Positions 26,651 through 33,477 of a DNA stretch of 64,000 bases are shown piece by piece; position 1 is the first letter of the stretch, and each line of letters begins with the position of its first letter. The position numbers and the translations under genes are program-made. The stretch is from NCBI GenBank assembly GCA_910584245.1, contig CAJTZF010000007.1, forward strand, positions 75,295-139,294, in the 5' to 3' direction. Below the pieces are notes generated by a model. The model had not been told where the DNA came from. It saw only the letters and a list, made by a program, of their open reading frames with translations, and did not search any database. Source of the stretch: an uncultured Eubacterium sp. Its GTDB lineage: Bacteria; Bacillota; Clostridia; Lachnospirales; Lachnospiraceae.

Positions 26651-27099
26651 TTCAGTCCGACATAAATATGGATTTCTGCGTTGTCCATGCTGTCGTCCTG
26701 GTATTCCTCAAAGTCACACTGGAATGTCCTGGGCAGGTTTAACTCCCAGATTTCCTTCCATGCCGCAGCGACAGCCTGTACCATATCACCCCGGATGATA
26801 AATTTTGCATACCGTCCAGCTGGTATTTTACATACGGCGTAAGAGGTATTTTCCGGCTGTGCGGACACTTCGCAGGCCGCCATCGCTGTGTAATCTCCAG
26901 TTGCGTCTGCTGAATAGTCCGTATAAATGCCAAGCGCTTTTTCATTTGTTTTTTGTGGGATCGAAGCGTAGATTCCCTCGTTGAAAAGCTGGTTCCAAAG
27001 ACCGCCGATGACAGCGCCCACATCGGGGGATGAGTTGTTCGTACGGGCCGATACGCCGACTGCGATTTTCTCTTCCAAATTTACAATTTCATAGTCCAT
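26647..27099 (-). CDS. GyrI-like / AraC effector-binding domain protein
   Basis: 150 aa beginning MDYEIVNLEEKIAVGVSARTNN. The pattern matches a stand-alone small-molecule-binding (GyrI/SOUL-like) domain: IGGLWNQLF in the first helix, the middle strand ALGIYTDY, AGRYAKFIIRG and the C-terminal DNAEIHIYVGLK. The start at 27099 is chosen for its GGAGG at the right distance, not the GTG at 27120. It lies downstream of the WYL regulator on the same strand. A regulator/effector-binding pair of this kind is like B. subtilis yobV-yobU. The ligand is unknown. Confidence 0.75.
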   Translation of the reverse strand: MDYEIVNLEEKIAVGVSARTNNSSPDVGAVIGGLWNQLFNEGIYASIPQKTNEKALGIYTDYSADATGDYTAMAACEVSAQPENTSYAVCKIPAGRYAKFIIRGDMVQAVAAAWKEIWELNLPRTFQCDFEEYQDDSMDNAEIHIYVGLK

Positions 27100-27105
27100 T
27101 GTTTT

Positions 27106-27133
27106 CCTCCATTTCTGCACGTAGTTCCGTGCA
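27106..27133 (-). promoter_or_regulatory. Stem-loop abutting the SD of the GyrI-like gene
   Basis: On the minus strand TGCACG and CGTGCA (27116-27121 with 27128-27133) form a 6-bp stem with a 6-base loop, directly followed by GAAATGGAGG and then the ATG at 27099. The layout is the same as at uxaC, rapZ and the crh-like gene. Confidence 0.5.
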
Positions 27134-27192
27134 CAAGCGTTTTTTCTTTTACCTCTTCATCCTATCACAGTAAAGTTGACAGCGGTATGTCA

Positions 27193-28098
27193 TCATCTGA
27201 TATATTTTTTTCGAATGTTTTCCGCATATGCCAGCATATCCTTTCGGAGTTCCGCTGGCTCTAAAAGTTCCGCGCCTTCTCCAAACGAAGCAATCCAGCA
27301 CACAATACTTGTTTTATCCGTAAAGCCAAAAGAAAATAGCAAGTTTCCGTCCGGCTGTTCTGTGAAGCTTTCCGGGCCGAACTCTTCTATTAACCTCCAC
27401 TTATACGCTGGCTGGATTTTAGCCTTTACCTGGTATTGTTTGGGGAAAACCCGGTCTGCCGACAGTTCTGGCAACGGAGCCGGACGTTTTTCAAAAGACC
27501 CGTCTATTTTTAAGTTTGTCATGCGGTTTAGCTTAAACAGGCGAAAATCCTGTCTTGTTGTGCACCATCCCCATATATACCAGCTCGACCATTGGAAAAA
27601 AAGATTATATGGTTCAACTAACCGAGCAGAATCCCCTTTCGGCGCATGATAAGTAAAGGAAATTTTTTTTGAGGAAAGAATGGCGGTATGGATTTGTTCA
27701 ATTTTTGGCGTCAGGGACGTTTTGGACCACGAAGCGAGATCGATTTGGATATGCTGGTCTCCCGGCGGCCGGTCGGATGCACCGGAGGAAAGTTTTTCCA
27801 TCAGCTGTACATACCGGTTAGTACTGCTGATGCTGTGAAGGCTTTTCAGTCCTGCCAGAATAGCGGACAGGTCAGAAGTGCTGAGCAGCGTCCGGTCGAT
27901 TTTATATCCTTCCATAACGGATATGCCGCCTTTTGGTCCCGGCGTTGTCACAAGAGGAATTCCCGCCATGCACAGCGCCTCGATATCCCGGCTGATCGTG
28001 CGCCGCGACACCTCGAATTTTTCTGCCAGATAGGGAGCAGTTACTTTTTCCTGCTGTAAAAGAATGGATAAAATTCCGATCATGCGGTCAATTTTCAT
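27193..28098 (-). CDS. WYL-domain transcriptional regulator (YafY/DeoR-like HTH)
   Basis: 301 aa from ATG 28098, behind GGGGG. An N-terminal helix-turn-helix (VTAPYLAEKFEVSRRTISRDIEALCMAGIPL) is followed by a wing with GPKGGISV and a central WYL-type domain (ISFTYHAPKGDSARLVEPYNLFF, then WYIWGWCTTRQDFRLFKLNRM). The C-terminal WCX-like part is present. Such proteins repress or activate nearby genes in response to a ligand, often a nucleotide or small molecule. It shares a divergent promoter region with hprK. Confidence 0.88.
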   Translation of the reverse strand: MKIDRMIGILSILLQQEKVTAPYLAEKFEVSRRTISRDIEALCMAGIPLVTTPGPKGGISVMEGYKIDRTLLSTSDLSAILAGLKSLHSISSTNRYVQLMEKLSSGASDRPPGDQHIQIDLASWSKTSLTPKIEQIHTAILSSKKISFTYHAPKGDSARLVEPYNLFFQWSSWYIWGWCTTRQDFRLFKLNRMTNLKIDGSFEKRPAPLPELSADRVFPKQYQVKAKIQPAYKWRLIEEFGPESFTEQPDGNLLFSFGFTDKTSIVCWIASFGEGAELLEPAELRKDMLAYAENIRKKYIR

Positions 28099-28138
28099 TC
28101 CTATTTTCCCCCTTTGCCCTAGTTTTGTTTTCGAAAAA

Positions 28139-28167
28139 ATTATATCACGCTTTCCTATCGGTCTCAA
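28139..28167 (-). promoter_or_regulatory. Promoter of the WYL regulator gene
   Basis: On the minus strand TTGAGA (28162-28167), a 17-bp spacer and TATAAT (28139-28144). Confidence 0.75.
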
Positions 28168-28176
28168 TACAAAGAT

Positions 28177-28205
28177 TTGACTTAAATCCAAATTGCGGTT
28201 ATACT
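28177..28205 (+). promoter_or_regulatory. Promoter of the hprK operon
   Basis: TTGACT (28177-28182), 17-bp spacer, TATACT (28200-28205). It is back-to-back with the WYL-gene promoter; the two -35 boxes are only nine bases apart, so a regulator bound here would affect both. Confidence 0.8.
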
Positions 28206-28268
28206 ATTGATATTAGAGTTGATCGTGTGGTACGGACGGAGTGTGCACGATGGAAAAGGAGTGTGATT

Positions 28269-29186
28269 ATGTATAAGGTTGCTTTGCAGGAATGCATTGA
28301 AAAAATGAACTTGGAGTGTCTTACACCGGATGTGAATATTGAGGAAATCGAGATTACGCAGTCGGATGTAAACCGTCCGGCTCTGCAGCTGGCAGGATTT
28401 TTTGACTATTTTGACCATCACAGGGTGCAGATTATCGGGCATGTGGAAAACACGTACATGGAGAACCAGGGAATGGAATACAGTGTGGAGATGATGGGAC
28501 GGATTATGTCTTATAAAGTGCCCTGTATTGTGTTTTGCAGGAATATCCAAGTGCCGGAGGAGTTTCTGGCGCAGGCAAATGAGCACGGCGTCCCGATTTT
28601 GCGGACGAAAATGACGACGTCTTCCTTTTCTTCAGAGCTGGACCGTTGGCTGAAGGTGGAACTGGCGCCGCGGATTCGGATTCACGGTGTGCTGGTGGAT
28701 ATATATGGCGAGGGCGTGCTGATTACCGGCGAGAGCGGCATCGGCAAGAGTGAGGTGGCGTTGGAGCTTATTCACCGCGGACACCGTCTCGTGTCGGATG
28801 ATGTGGTGGAAATCAAAAAAATAAGCGATGACACCCTGCTCGGCACGGCGCCGGATATTACAAGGCATTTCATAGAGCTCCGGGGGATCGGGATCGTGGA
28901 TGCCAAGGCGCTTTTTGGGGTGGAGAGCGTGAAGGATACCCAGTCCATTGATCTTGTTATCCAGCTTGAGGAGTGGAACAGGGACCAGGAATACGACCGC
29001 ATGGGGCTCGAGGAAAATTATATCGAATACCTCGGAAATAAGGTGGTATGTCATTCCATACCGATCCGCCCGGGAAGAAATGTGGCGATTATATGCGAAT
29101 CGGCAGCAGTAAACTACCGCCAGAAAAAAATGGGTTATAATGCGGCGCTGGAGCTCTATAATAAAGTAACGAGCAGATTGGAATAA
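28269..29186 (+). CDS. hprK: HPr kinase/phosphorylase
   Basis: 305 aa from ATG 28269. The N-terminal regulatory domain is followed by IRIHGVLVDIYGEGV (catalytic His139), Walker A GESGIGKS (154-161), LVSDDVV and the HprK signature LRGIGIVDAKALFG. It phosphorylates or dephosphorylates a Ser in HPr-like proteins in response to ATP, fructose-1,6-bisphosphate and Pi, driving CcpA-dependent carbon control. The Crh-like protein 4.8 kb downstream in the same gene run is a natural substrate. Confidence 0.95.
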   Translation: MYKVALQECIEKMNLECLTPDVNIEEIEITQSDVNRPALQLAGFFDYFDHHRVQIIGHVENTYMENQGMEYSVEMMGRIMSYKVPCIVFCRNIQVPEEFLAQANEHGVPILRTKMTTSSFSSELDRWLKVELAPRIRIHGVLVDIYGEGVLITGESGIGKSEVALELIHRGHRLVSDDVVEIKKISDDTLLGTAPDITRHFIELRGIGIVDAKALFGVESVKDTQSIDLVIQLEEWNRDQEYDRMGLEENYIEYLGNKVVCHSIPIRPGRNVAIICESAAVNYRQKKMGYNAALELYNKVTSRLE

Positions 29187-29237
29187 TAGAATGACAGGCA
29201 GATAAAAGGCTGGCAGAGAGGAAGGATTGGTTTGTAA

Positions 29238-30158
29238 ATGGAGAAGTTCTATATTGGAGCGGACATTGGCGGAACAACGGTGAAGTTTGGGATGTTTTCC
29301 CGCACGGGCGAAATGATGGAAAAATGGGAGATTGAAACGAGGGTAGAGGACGAGGGGGTCAATATTCTCCCGGACGTGGCGGCAAGCATAGAAGAAAAGA
29401 GAGCGGAAAAGGACGGAAATATTATGGGCATTGGTATCGGTGTACCCGGTCCGGTGACCGACGAGGGAGTGGTATTAAGATGCCCGAATATTCACTGGCC
29501 GGTTTTGCATGTCAGGTCGAAGCTGGTTGAGCTGACCGGCGTAGGTAATATCAAGGTTGGAAATGATGCGAATGTGGCTGCTCTCGGGGAAATGTGGAAA
29601 GGCGGCGGAAGAGGATTTGACAGTATTGTCATGGTTACACTTGGCACCGGAGTGGGAGGCGGCATTATTTTAGGCGGGAAAATGCTGACCGGCGTGAAGG
29701 GCGCGGGCGGTGAAATTGGGCACACGAAGGTTGAGTGGAATGAGACGGAGGAATGCGGCTGCGGCGGAAAGGGCTGTCTGGAGCAGTACGCATCTGCGAC
29801 GGGAATTGTCCGTATGGCAAAGAGCGGGCTGCGGCAGGATTCCAGCTTGGCAGGTATTGAGGATATGACGGCGAAGGATGTTCTCGACGCTGCTAAAGCG
29901 GGAGATGAGTACGCGCTCATTATTACGGAGCGGTTTGCAAAATATCTCGGGGTTGCACTGGCAAATGTCGCCCATGTTGTGGACCCGGAAGCGTTTGTAA
30001 TTGGCGGAGGTGTGTCTTTGGCAGGAGAAATTATCATAAAAAAGGTGGAAAAGTATTATAATGATAATGTACTCTATGCGCTGAGGGACAAAGAGTTCCG
30101 TCTTGCAGAGCTTGGCAACGACGCCGGTATATATGGCGCGGTACGGATGGTATTGTGA
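29238..30158 (+). CDS. ROK-family glucokinase
   Basis: 306 aa. N-terminal phosphate-binding DIGGTTVKFGMF, the sugar-binding VGNDANVAALGE, VTLGTGVGGGII and the ROK zinc site GHTKVEW with CGCGGKGCLEQYAS are all present. A regulatory HTH is absent, as in glucokinases. It makes glucose-6-phosphate from glucose and ATP. The strain's pfkA ends the same gene block. Other hexoses (for example N-acetylmannosamine) remain possible for this family, but the size and motif set favour glucose. Confidence 0.85.
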   Translation: MEKFYIGADIGGTTVKFGMFSRTGEMMEKWEIETRVEDEGVNILPDVAASIEEKRAEKDGNIMGIGIGVPGPVTDEGVVLRCPNIHWPVLHVRSKLVELTGVGNIKVGNDANVAALGEMWKGGGRGFDSIVMVTLGTGVGGGIILGGKMLTGVKGAGGEIGHTKVEWNETEECGCGGKGCLEQYASATGIVRMAKSGLRQDSSLAGIEDMTAKDVLDAAKAGDEYALIITERFAKYLGVALANVAHVVDPEAFVIGGGVSLAGEIIIKKVEKYYNDNVLYALRDKEFRLAELGNDAGIYGAVRMVL

Positions 30159-30197
30159 CAGAGTATATAAACGTATAGCGGAAAGGACACGAGAGAC

Positions 30198-31079
30198 ATG
30201 CAAATGCAGGATGTAAAAATAGTTGAAAACGAACCTATGAGCGCCCACACGACTTTTCGGATCGGGGGACCGGCCCGTTATTATATGATTCCTGAAAATG
30301 CTGGGCAGGTCAGCAAATGCATGGGATTTGCCATGAAAATGGAACTTCCGTATGTTATTGTTGGAAAAGGAAGCAACGTGCTTTTTTCTGACGAGGGGTA
30401 TCCAGGTGTGGTAATAGAGGTTGGAAGATCAATGGCAGATATAGAGGTGTCCGAAGACGGGCACATACGCGCGGGAGCGGGAGCGGGACTGGGAGCGCTG
30501 GCGGCGGCAGCGGCGAAGCAGTCTCTTAGCGGGTTGGAATTTGCCAGCGGCATACCCGGGACCGTGGGCGGTGCTGTGGTAATGAATGCAGGAGCATATG
30601 GCGGCGAGATCAAGGACTGTATCAAATCGGCAAAGGTGTTAGATAAGGAAGGCGCGGTTCTGGAGCTGAGCCGGGACGAGATGGAGCTTGGGTATCGTTC
30701 CAGCGTCATCCAGAGAAAGGGATATATCGTTACCGAGGCTGTCTTTCAGCTTCATAAAGGCAATAAAGAACAAATTTTGGGCCGCATGTCGGAATTAAAT
30801 GCGAAGAGGAGAGAAAAGCAGCCTCTTGACTATCCGAGCGCGGGCAGTACATTCAAGCGTCCGGAGGGATATTTTGCTGGAAAATTGATTGAGGATGCGG
30901 GGCTGAGGGGATTTCAGGTCGGGGACGCCCAGGTATCGGAAAAGCATTGCGGTTTTGTTATTAACCGGGGCAAGGCCACGGCGGCTGACGTGATTGGACT
31001 TATGGAAGAGGTGCAGAAAAGGGTTCTTGAAACATCCGGTGTCCGCCTGGAGCCAGAAGTAAAGATTATTCGTGGATAA
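30198..31079 (+). CDS. murB: UDP-N-acetylenolpyruvoylglucosamine reductase
   Basis: 293 aa. FAD-binding blocks HTTFRIGGPARYY, VVGKGSN-like IVGKGSNVLFSD and GIPGTVGGAVVMNAGAYGGE are present. The catalytic PSAGSTFKRP contains the proton-donor Ser, and the C-terminal LEPEVKIIRG supplies the Glu. It reduces UDP-GlcNAc-enolpyruvate to UDP-MurNAc. It is type II MurB-like in length. It lies in the hprK/rapZ/whiA block, as in many Clostridia. Confidence 0.95.
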   Translation: MQMQDVKIVENEPMSAHTTFRIGGPARYYMIPENAGQVSKCMGFAMKMELPYVIVGKGSNVLFSDEGYPGVVIEVGRSMADIEVSEDGHIRAGAGAGLGALAAAAAKQSLSGLEFASGIPGTVGGAVVMNAGAYGGEIKDCIKSAKVLDKEGAVLELSRDEMELGYRSSVIQRKGYIVTEAVFQLHKGNKEQILGRMSELNAKRREKQPLDYPSAGSTFKRPEGYFAGKLIEDAGLRGFQVGDAQVSEKHCGFVINRGKATAADVIGLMEEVQKRVLETSGVRLEPEVKIIRG

Positions 31080-31127
31080 TGGTGGTTTTTGGCGGGTTTG
31101 TGTCTCCGCGTATTAAGAAAAAAGCTA

Positions 31128-31155
31128 CGGAACGGAAGTTCCGCGCAGAAATGAG
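31128..31155 (+). promoter_or_regulatory. Stem-loop near the SD of rapZ
   Basis: CGGAAC (31128-31133), loop GGAA, GTTCCG (31138-31143), then CGCAGAAATGAGG and the ATG at 31163. It shares the GCAGAAATGAGG tail with uxaC. Confidence 0.5.
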
Positions 31156-31162
31156 GGAAAAG

Positions 31163-32056
31163 ATGCGTTTTATAATTGTGACAGGAATGAGCGGGGCGGG
31201 GAGGTCTTCAGCAATGCGTATACTGGAGGACGACGGCTTTTTTTGTGTGGACAACCTTCCGGTTTCCCTGCTTCCGACATTTATGCAGCTTACTGAAAAT
31301 TCGAGTGAGCAGATCGAGAAAGTCGCGCTTGGACTTGATATCCGCGGCGGGGAGGCTGCTCTTCGCGAGGCGGCGAGCGTGTTGCGCGATTTGAGGGCAT
31401 CTGGCTGTACCTTTGAAATTTTGTTTTTCGAGGCGAGCACGCCAGTACTTGTGAAACGCTATAAGGAGACGAGGAGACTCCACCCGCTGGCAAGGGGCGG
31501 GAGGATTGATTCCGGAATTGAGGCGGAGCGGAAGCTTCTGATTGACCTGAAAAGCAGTGCGGATTACATAATCGACACGAGCACGCTTCTTATCCGTGAA
31601 TTAAAACAGGAATTAGAGCGCATTTTTTTAACCGAGGGGGAGCATTGCAGCCTTTATCTGACATTTGTTTCCTTTGGGTTTAAATACGGCATCCCGACCG
31701 ATGCAGACCTCGTGTTTGACGTGAGATTTCTTCCCAATCCGTTTTATATTGATGAATTGAAAAATTTGACAGGAAATGATGCGGATGTGTACAATTATGT
31801 CATGAAATTTTCCCAGGCAGAAGAATTTTTAGGGAAATTAAAGGGCATGCTTGATTTTCTAATACCACATTATATTATGGAGGGAAAAAACCAGCTGGTA
31901 ATCGCAATCGGATGTACCGGCGGCAAACACCGTTCAGTCACACTTACCAATGCCCTTTATAAACAATATGAAAATTCGGAATATGGGTGCAAGAAAGAGC
32001 ATAGAGATATAGAGAAGGACAGGTTGAGGGGTTTATGTCGTATTCAGGAAAAGTAA
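31163..32056 (+). CDS. rapZ: RNase adapter RapZ / nucleotide-binding protein YvcJ
   Basis: 297 aa from ATG 31163. It begins MRFIIVTGMSGAGRSSAM, where the Walker A Lys is Arg (Arg14), a change also known from some family members. FFCVDNLPVSLL, FGFKYGIPTDADLVFDVRFLPNPFY and CTGGKHRSVT are the RapZ hallmarks. It binds nucleotides (and, in E. coli, GlcN6P and sRNA) and influences cell-wall precursor supply. The C-terminus has an extra 14 residues after HRDIEKD, produced by the first copy of the 57-bp repeat. Confidence 0.92.
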   Translation: MRFIIVTGMSGAGRSSAMRILEDDGFFCVDNLPVSLLPTFMQLTENSSEQIEKVALGLDIRGGEAALREAASVLRDLRASGCTFEILFFEASTPVLVKRYKETRRLHPLARGGRIDSGIEAERKLLIDLKSSADYIIDTSTLLIRELKQELERIFLTEGEHCSLYLTFVSFGFKYGIPTDADLVFDVRFLPNPFYIDELKNLTGNDADVYNYVMKFSQAEEFLGKLKGMLDFLIPHYIMEGKNQLVIAIGCTGGKHRSVTLTNALYKQYENSEYGCKKEHRDIEKDRLRGLCRIQEK

Positions 32057-32068
32057 AGGAAGAGCTGG
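32012..32068 (+). repeat. 57-bp direct repeat, copy 1 (rapZ tail / whiA head)
   Basis: Identical to 32095-32151; period 83 bp with a 26-bp unique spacer. It contains the end of rapZ, an SD (GAGGGG), an ATG and eleven codons of a WhiA-like start. Confidence 0.95.
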
Positions 32069-32139
32069 CGTGCAAAGGATACACAGGTAAAAGTGAGAAG
32101 GACAGGTTGAGGGGTTTATGTCGTATTCAGGAAAAGTAA
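32035..32139 (+). CDS. 34-codon ORF created by the duplication
   Basis: It starts at the ATG in repeat copy 1 and reads the same first eleven codons as whiA (MSYSGKVKEEL). It crosses the spacer and ends inside copy 2 with the same residues that end RapZ (DRLRGLCRIQEK). The SD is as good as that of whiA. It may be translated as a leader peptide that ends 19 bases past the whiA ATG and couples whiA translation, or may have no role. Confidence 0.4.
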   Translation: MSYSGKVKEELACKGYTGKSEKDRLRGLCRIQEK

Positions 32140-32151
32140 AGGAAGAGCTGG
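32095..32151 (+). repeat. 57-bp direct repeat, copy 2
   Basis: Second identical copy. It carries the SD and ATG (32118) actually used by whiA, judged by the protein continuing into the conserved WhiA sequence. Confidence 0.95.
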
Positions 32152-33038
32152 GAAACCAGGTGAGTCGGGCGAGGCACTGCCAGATTGCAGAGCTGGCGGC
32201 GCTTTTTTGCTGTTGTGGACAGCTGGTGCCGGAAGGGGAGGGAAAGTTTTCTGCGAAATTTGTCACAGAGAACTTGACAGCGGCCAGAAAATATTCTATC
32301 TTAATTAAGAAAGCATTTCAATTCCAGGTAGAGATGTCGGTGAAGGGACATCAGTACCTATTGTATATTCTCGACACGGAGGAGGCTCGGACGTTTTGTC
32401 AGGCGTTGAAATGCACAGAGGGGAAAAGACTGGTTTCTGAACTGGTCGTTCAGAGGAGCTGTTGTAAGCGGGCGTTTATCCGCGGGCTTTTTCTGGCGTG
32501 TGGATCGGTCACCGATCCGGAGAGAGGATATCATCTTGAAATGGCATTAAACTCCAGGGGAAAAGCGGATGAGGTGGTTTTGCTTCTGGAGGCATTTGGG
32601 ATTGAAGCGAAAATTGTAGAGAGGAAAAAGAACTATATTGTTTATGTGAAAGAGGGGTCACGTATTGTTGACCTGCTAAATGTTATGGAGGCGCACGTCG
32701 CGTTGATGGAGTTTGAGAACGTCCGTATATTGAAAGAGATGAGGAATTCCATAAATCGTAAAGTGAATTGTGAGACGGCCAATATAAAAAAGACCGTTTC
32801 TGCTTCCGCCAGACAGATTGCAGATATACAATACATTAAGGATACTTCCGGGTTTGGAACACTTCCTAAGGGCTTGGCAGATATAGCAAACCTTCGACTT
32901 GAGTATGCAGAAGTATCATTGAAAGAGCTTGGTGAGATGTTGAATCCGCCGATTGGAAAATCCGGTGTGAATCATCGTCTGCGTAAACTGAGCGAGTTGG
33001 CGGAGGATTTAAGAAACCGCGGAAACGGAGCTGTCTAA
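32118..33038 (+). CDS. whiA: DNA-binding protein WhiA
   Basis: 306 aa. The N-terminal half is a degenerate LAGLIDADG-type domain (RAFIRGLFLACGSVTDPERGYHLEM). The C-terminal helix-turn-helix spans SLKELGEMLNPPIGKSGVNHRLRKL. It has the length and order of motifs of WhiA/YvcL, a regulator of growth, division and chromosome organisation in Gram-positives. The start is ATG 32118 in the second repeat copy. yvcK (glmR), found between rapZ and whiA in Bacillus, is absent here. Confidence 0.93.
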   Translation: MSYSGKVKEELGNQVSRARHCQIAELAALFCCCGQLVPEGEGKFSAKFVTENLTAARKYSILIKKAFQFQVEMSVKGHQYLLYILDTEEARTFCQALKCTEGKRLVSELVVQRSCCKRAFIRGLFLACGSVTDPERGYHLEMALNSRGKADEVVLLLEAFGIEAKIVERKKNYIVYVKEGSRIVDLLNVMEAHVALMEFENVRILKEMRNSINRKVNCETANIKKTVSASARQIADIQYIKDTSGFGTLPKGLADIANLRLEYAEVSLKELGEMLNPPIGKSGVNHRLRKLSELAEDLRNRGNGAV

Positions 33039-33060
33039 TGGCGGGCAGTGAAACATATTA

Positions 33061-33086
33061 TGTGCAATATAAGCACAGAAATGAGG
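33061..33086 (+). promoter_or_regulatory. Stem-loop abutting the SD of the crh-like gene
   Basis: TGTGC (33061-33065), 7-base loop, GCACA (33073-33077), then GAAATGAGG and the ATG at 33093. The stem differs from that of uxaC (TGCGC/GCGCA) by a paired change, and the tail is identical. Confidence 0.55.
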
Positions 33087-33092
33087 AGAAAA

Positions 33093-33350
33093 ATGATCGA
33101 GAAGAATGTTGAAGTAAATATGGTTGAGAATGGTGCCAGGCTAACTGCTAAATTGGTGCAGATTGCAAGTCAGTATCAAAGCAAGGTGAGCATTAAGCAG
33201 GATACTACCGTAGTGAATGCCAAGAGTATCATGGGAATGATGACATTAGGGCTGGTAACCGGGCAAAAGCTTGATGTAGAGATAGAGGGGGAGGACGAAA
33301 AGGATGCGATGGACAGCATAGAGACGTTCCTCCTAGGTAAGCAGGTGTGA
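33093..33350 (+). CDS. crh: Crh-like HPr-family protein lacking the catalytic His
   Basis: 85 aa from ATG 33093. The HPr fold is clear (ASQYQSKVSIKQDTT, SIMGMMTLGLVTGQ, EGEDEKDAMDSIETFL). At the His15 position of HPr the sequence reads ENGARLTA, so Gly14 replaces the phospho-His and PTS phosphotransfer is excluded. Ser45 in NAKSIMGMM, the HprK target, is kept. This is the Crh condition (Gln15 in Bacillus), and the position after rapZ-whiA is the same as in B. subtilis. It should act only as a CcpA co-regulator or metabolic signal after Ser phosphorylation. Confidence 0.85.
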   Translation: MIEKNVEVNMVENGARLTAKLVQIASQYQSKVSIKQDTTVVNAKSIMGMMTLGLVTGQKLDVEIEGEDEKDAMDSIETFLLGKQV

Positions 33351-33477
33351 CTAAGACAGTGAGCAGAGCCGGGGTTTGTGCCATATCGGTAATGCGGCTG
33401 GTGCTGACATGTGTGGAAGCATAGGGGAACGCGTTGCGGAAATACTGGGAATTTATGGATCGTGATGGAGAATACAT

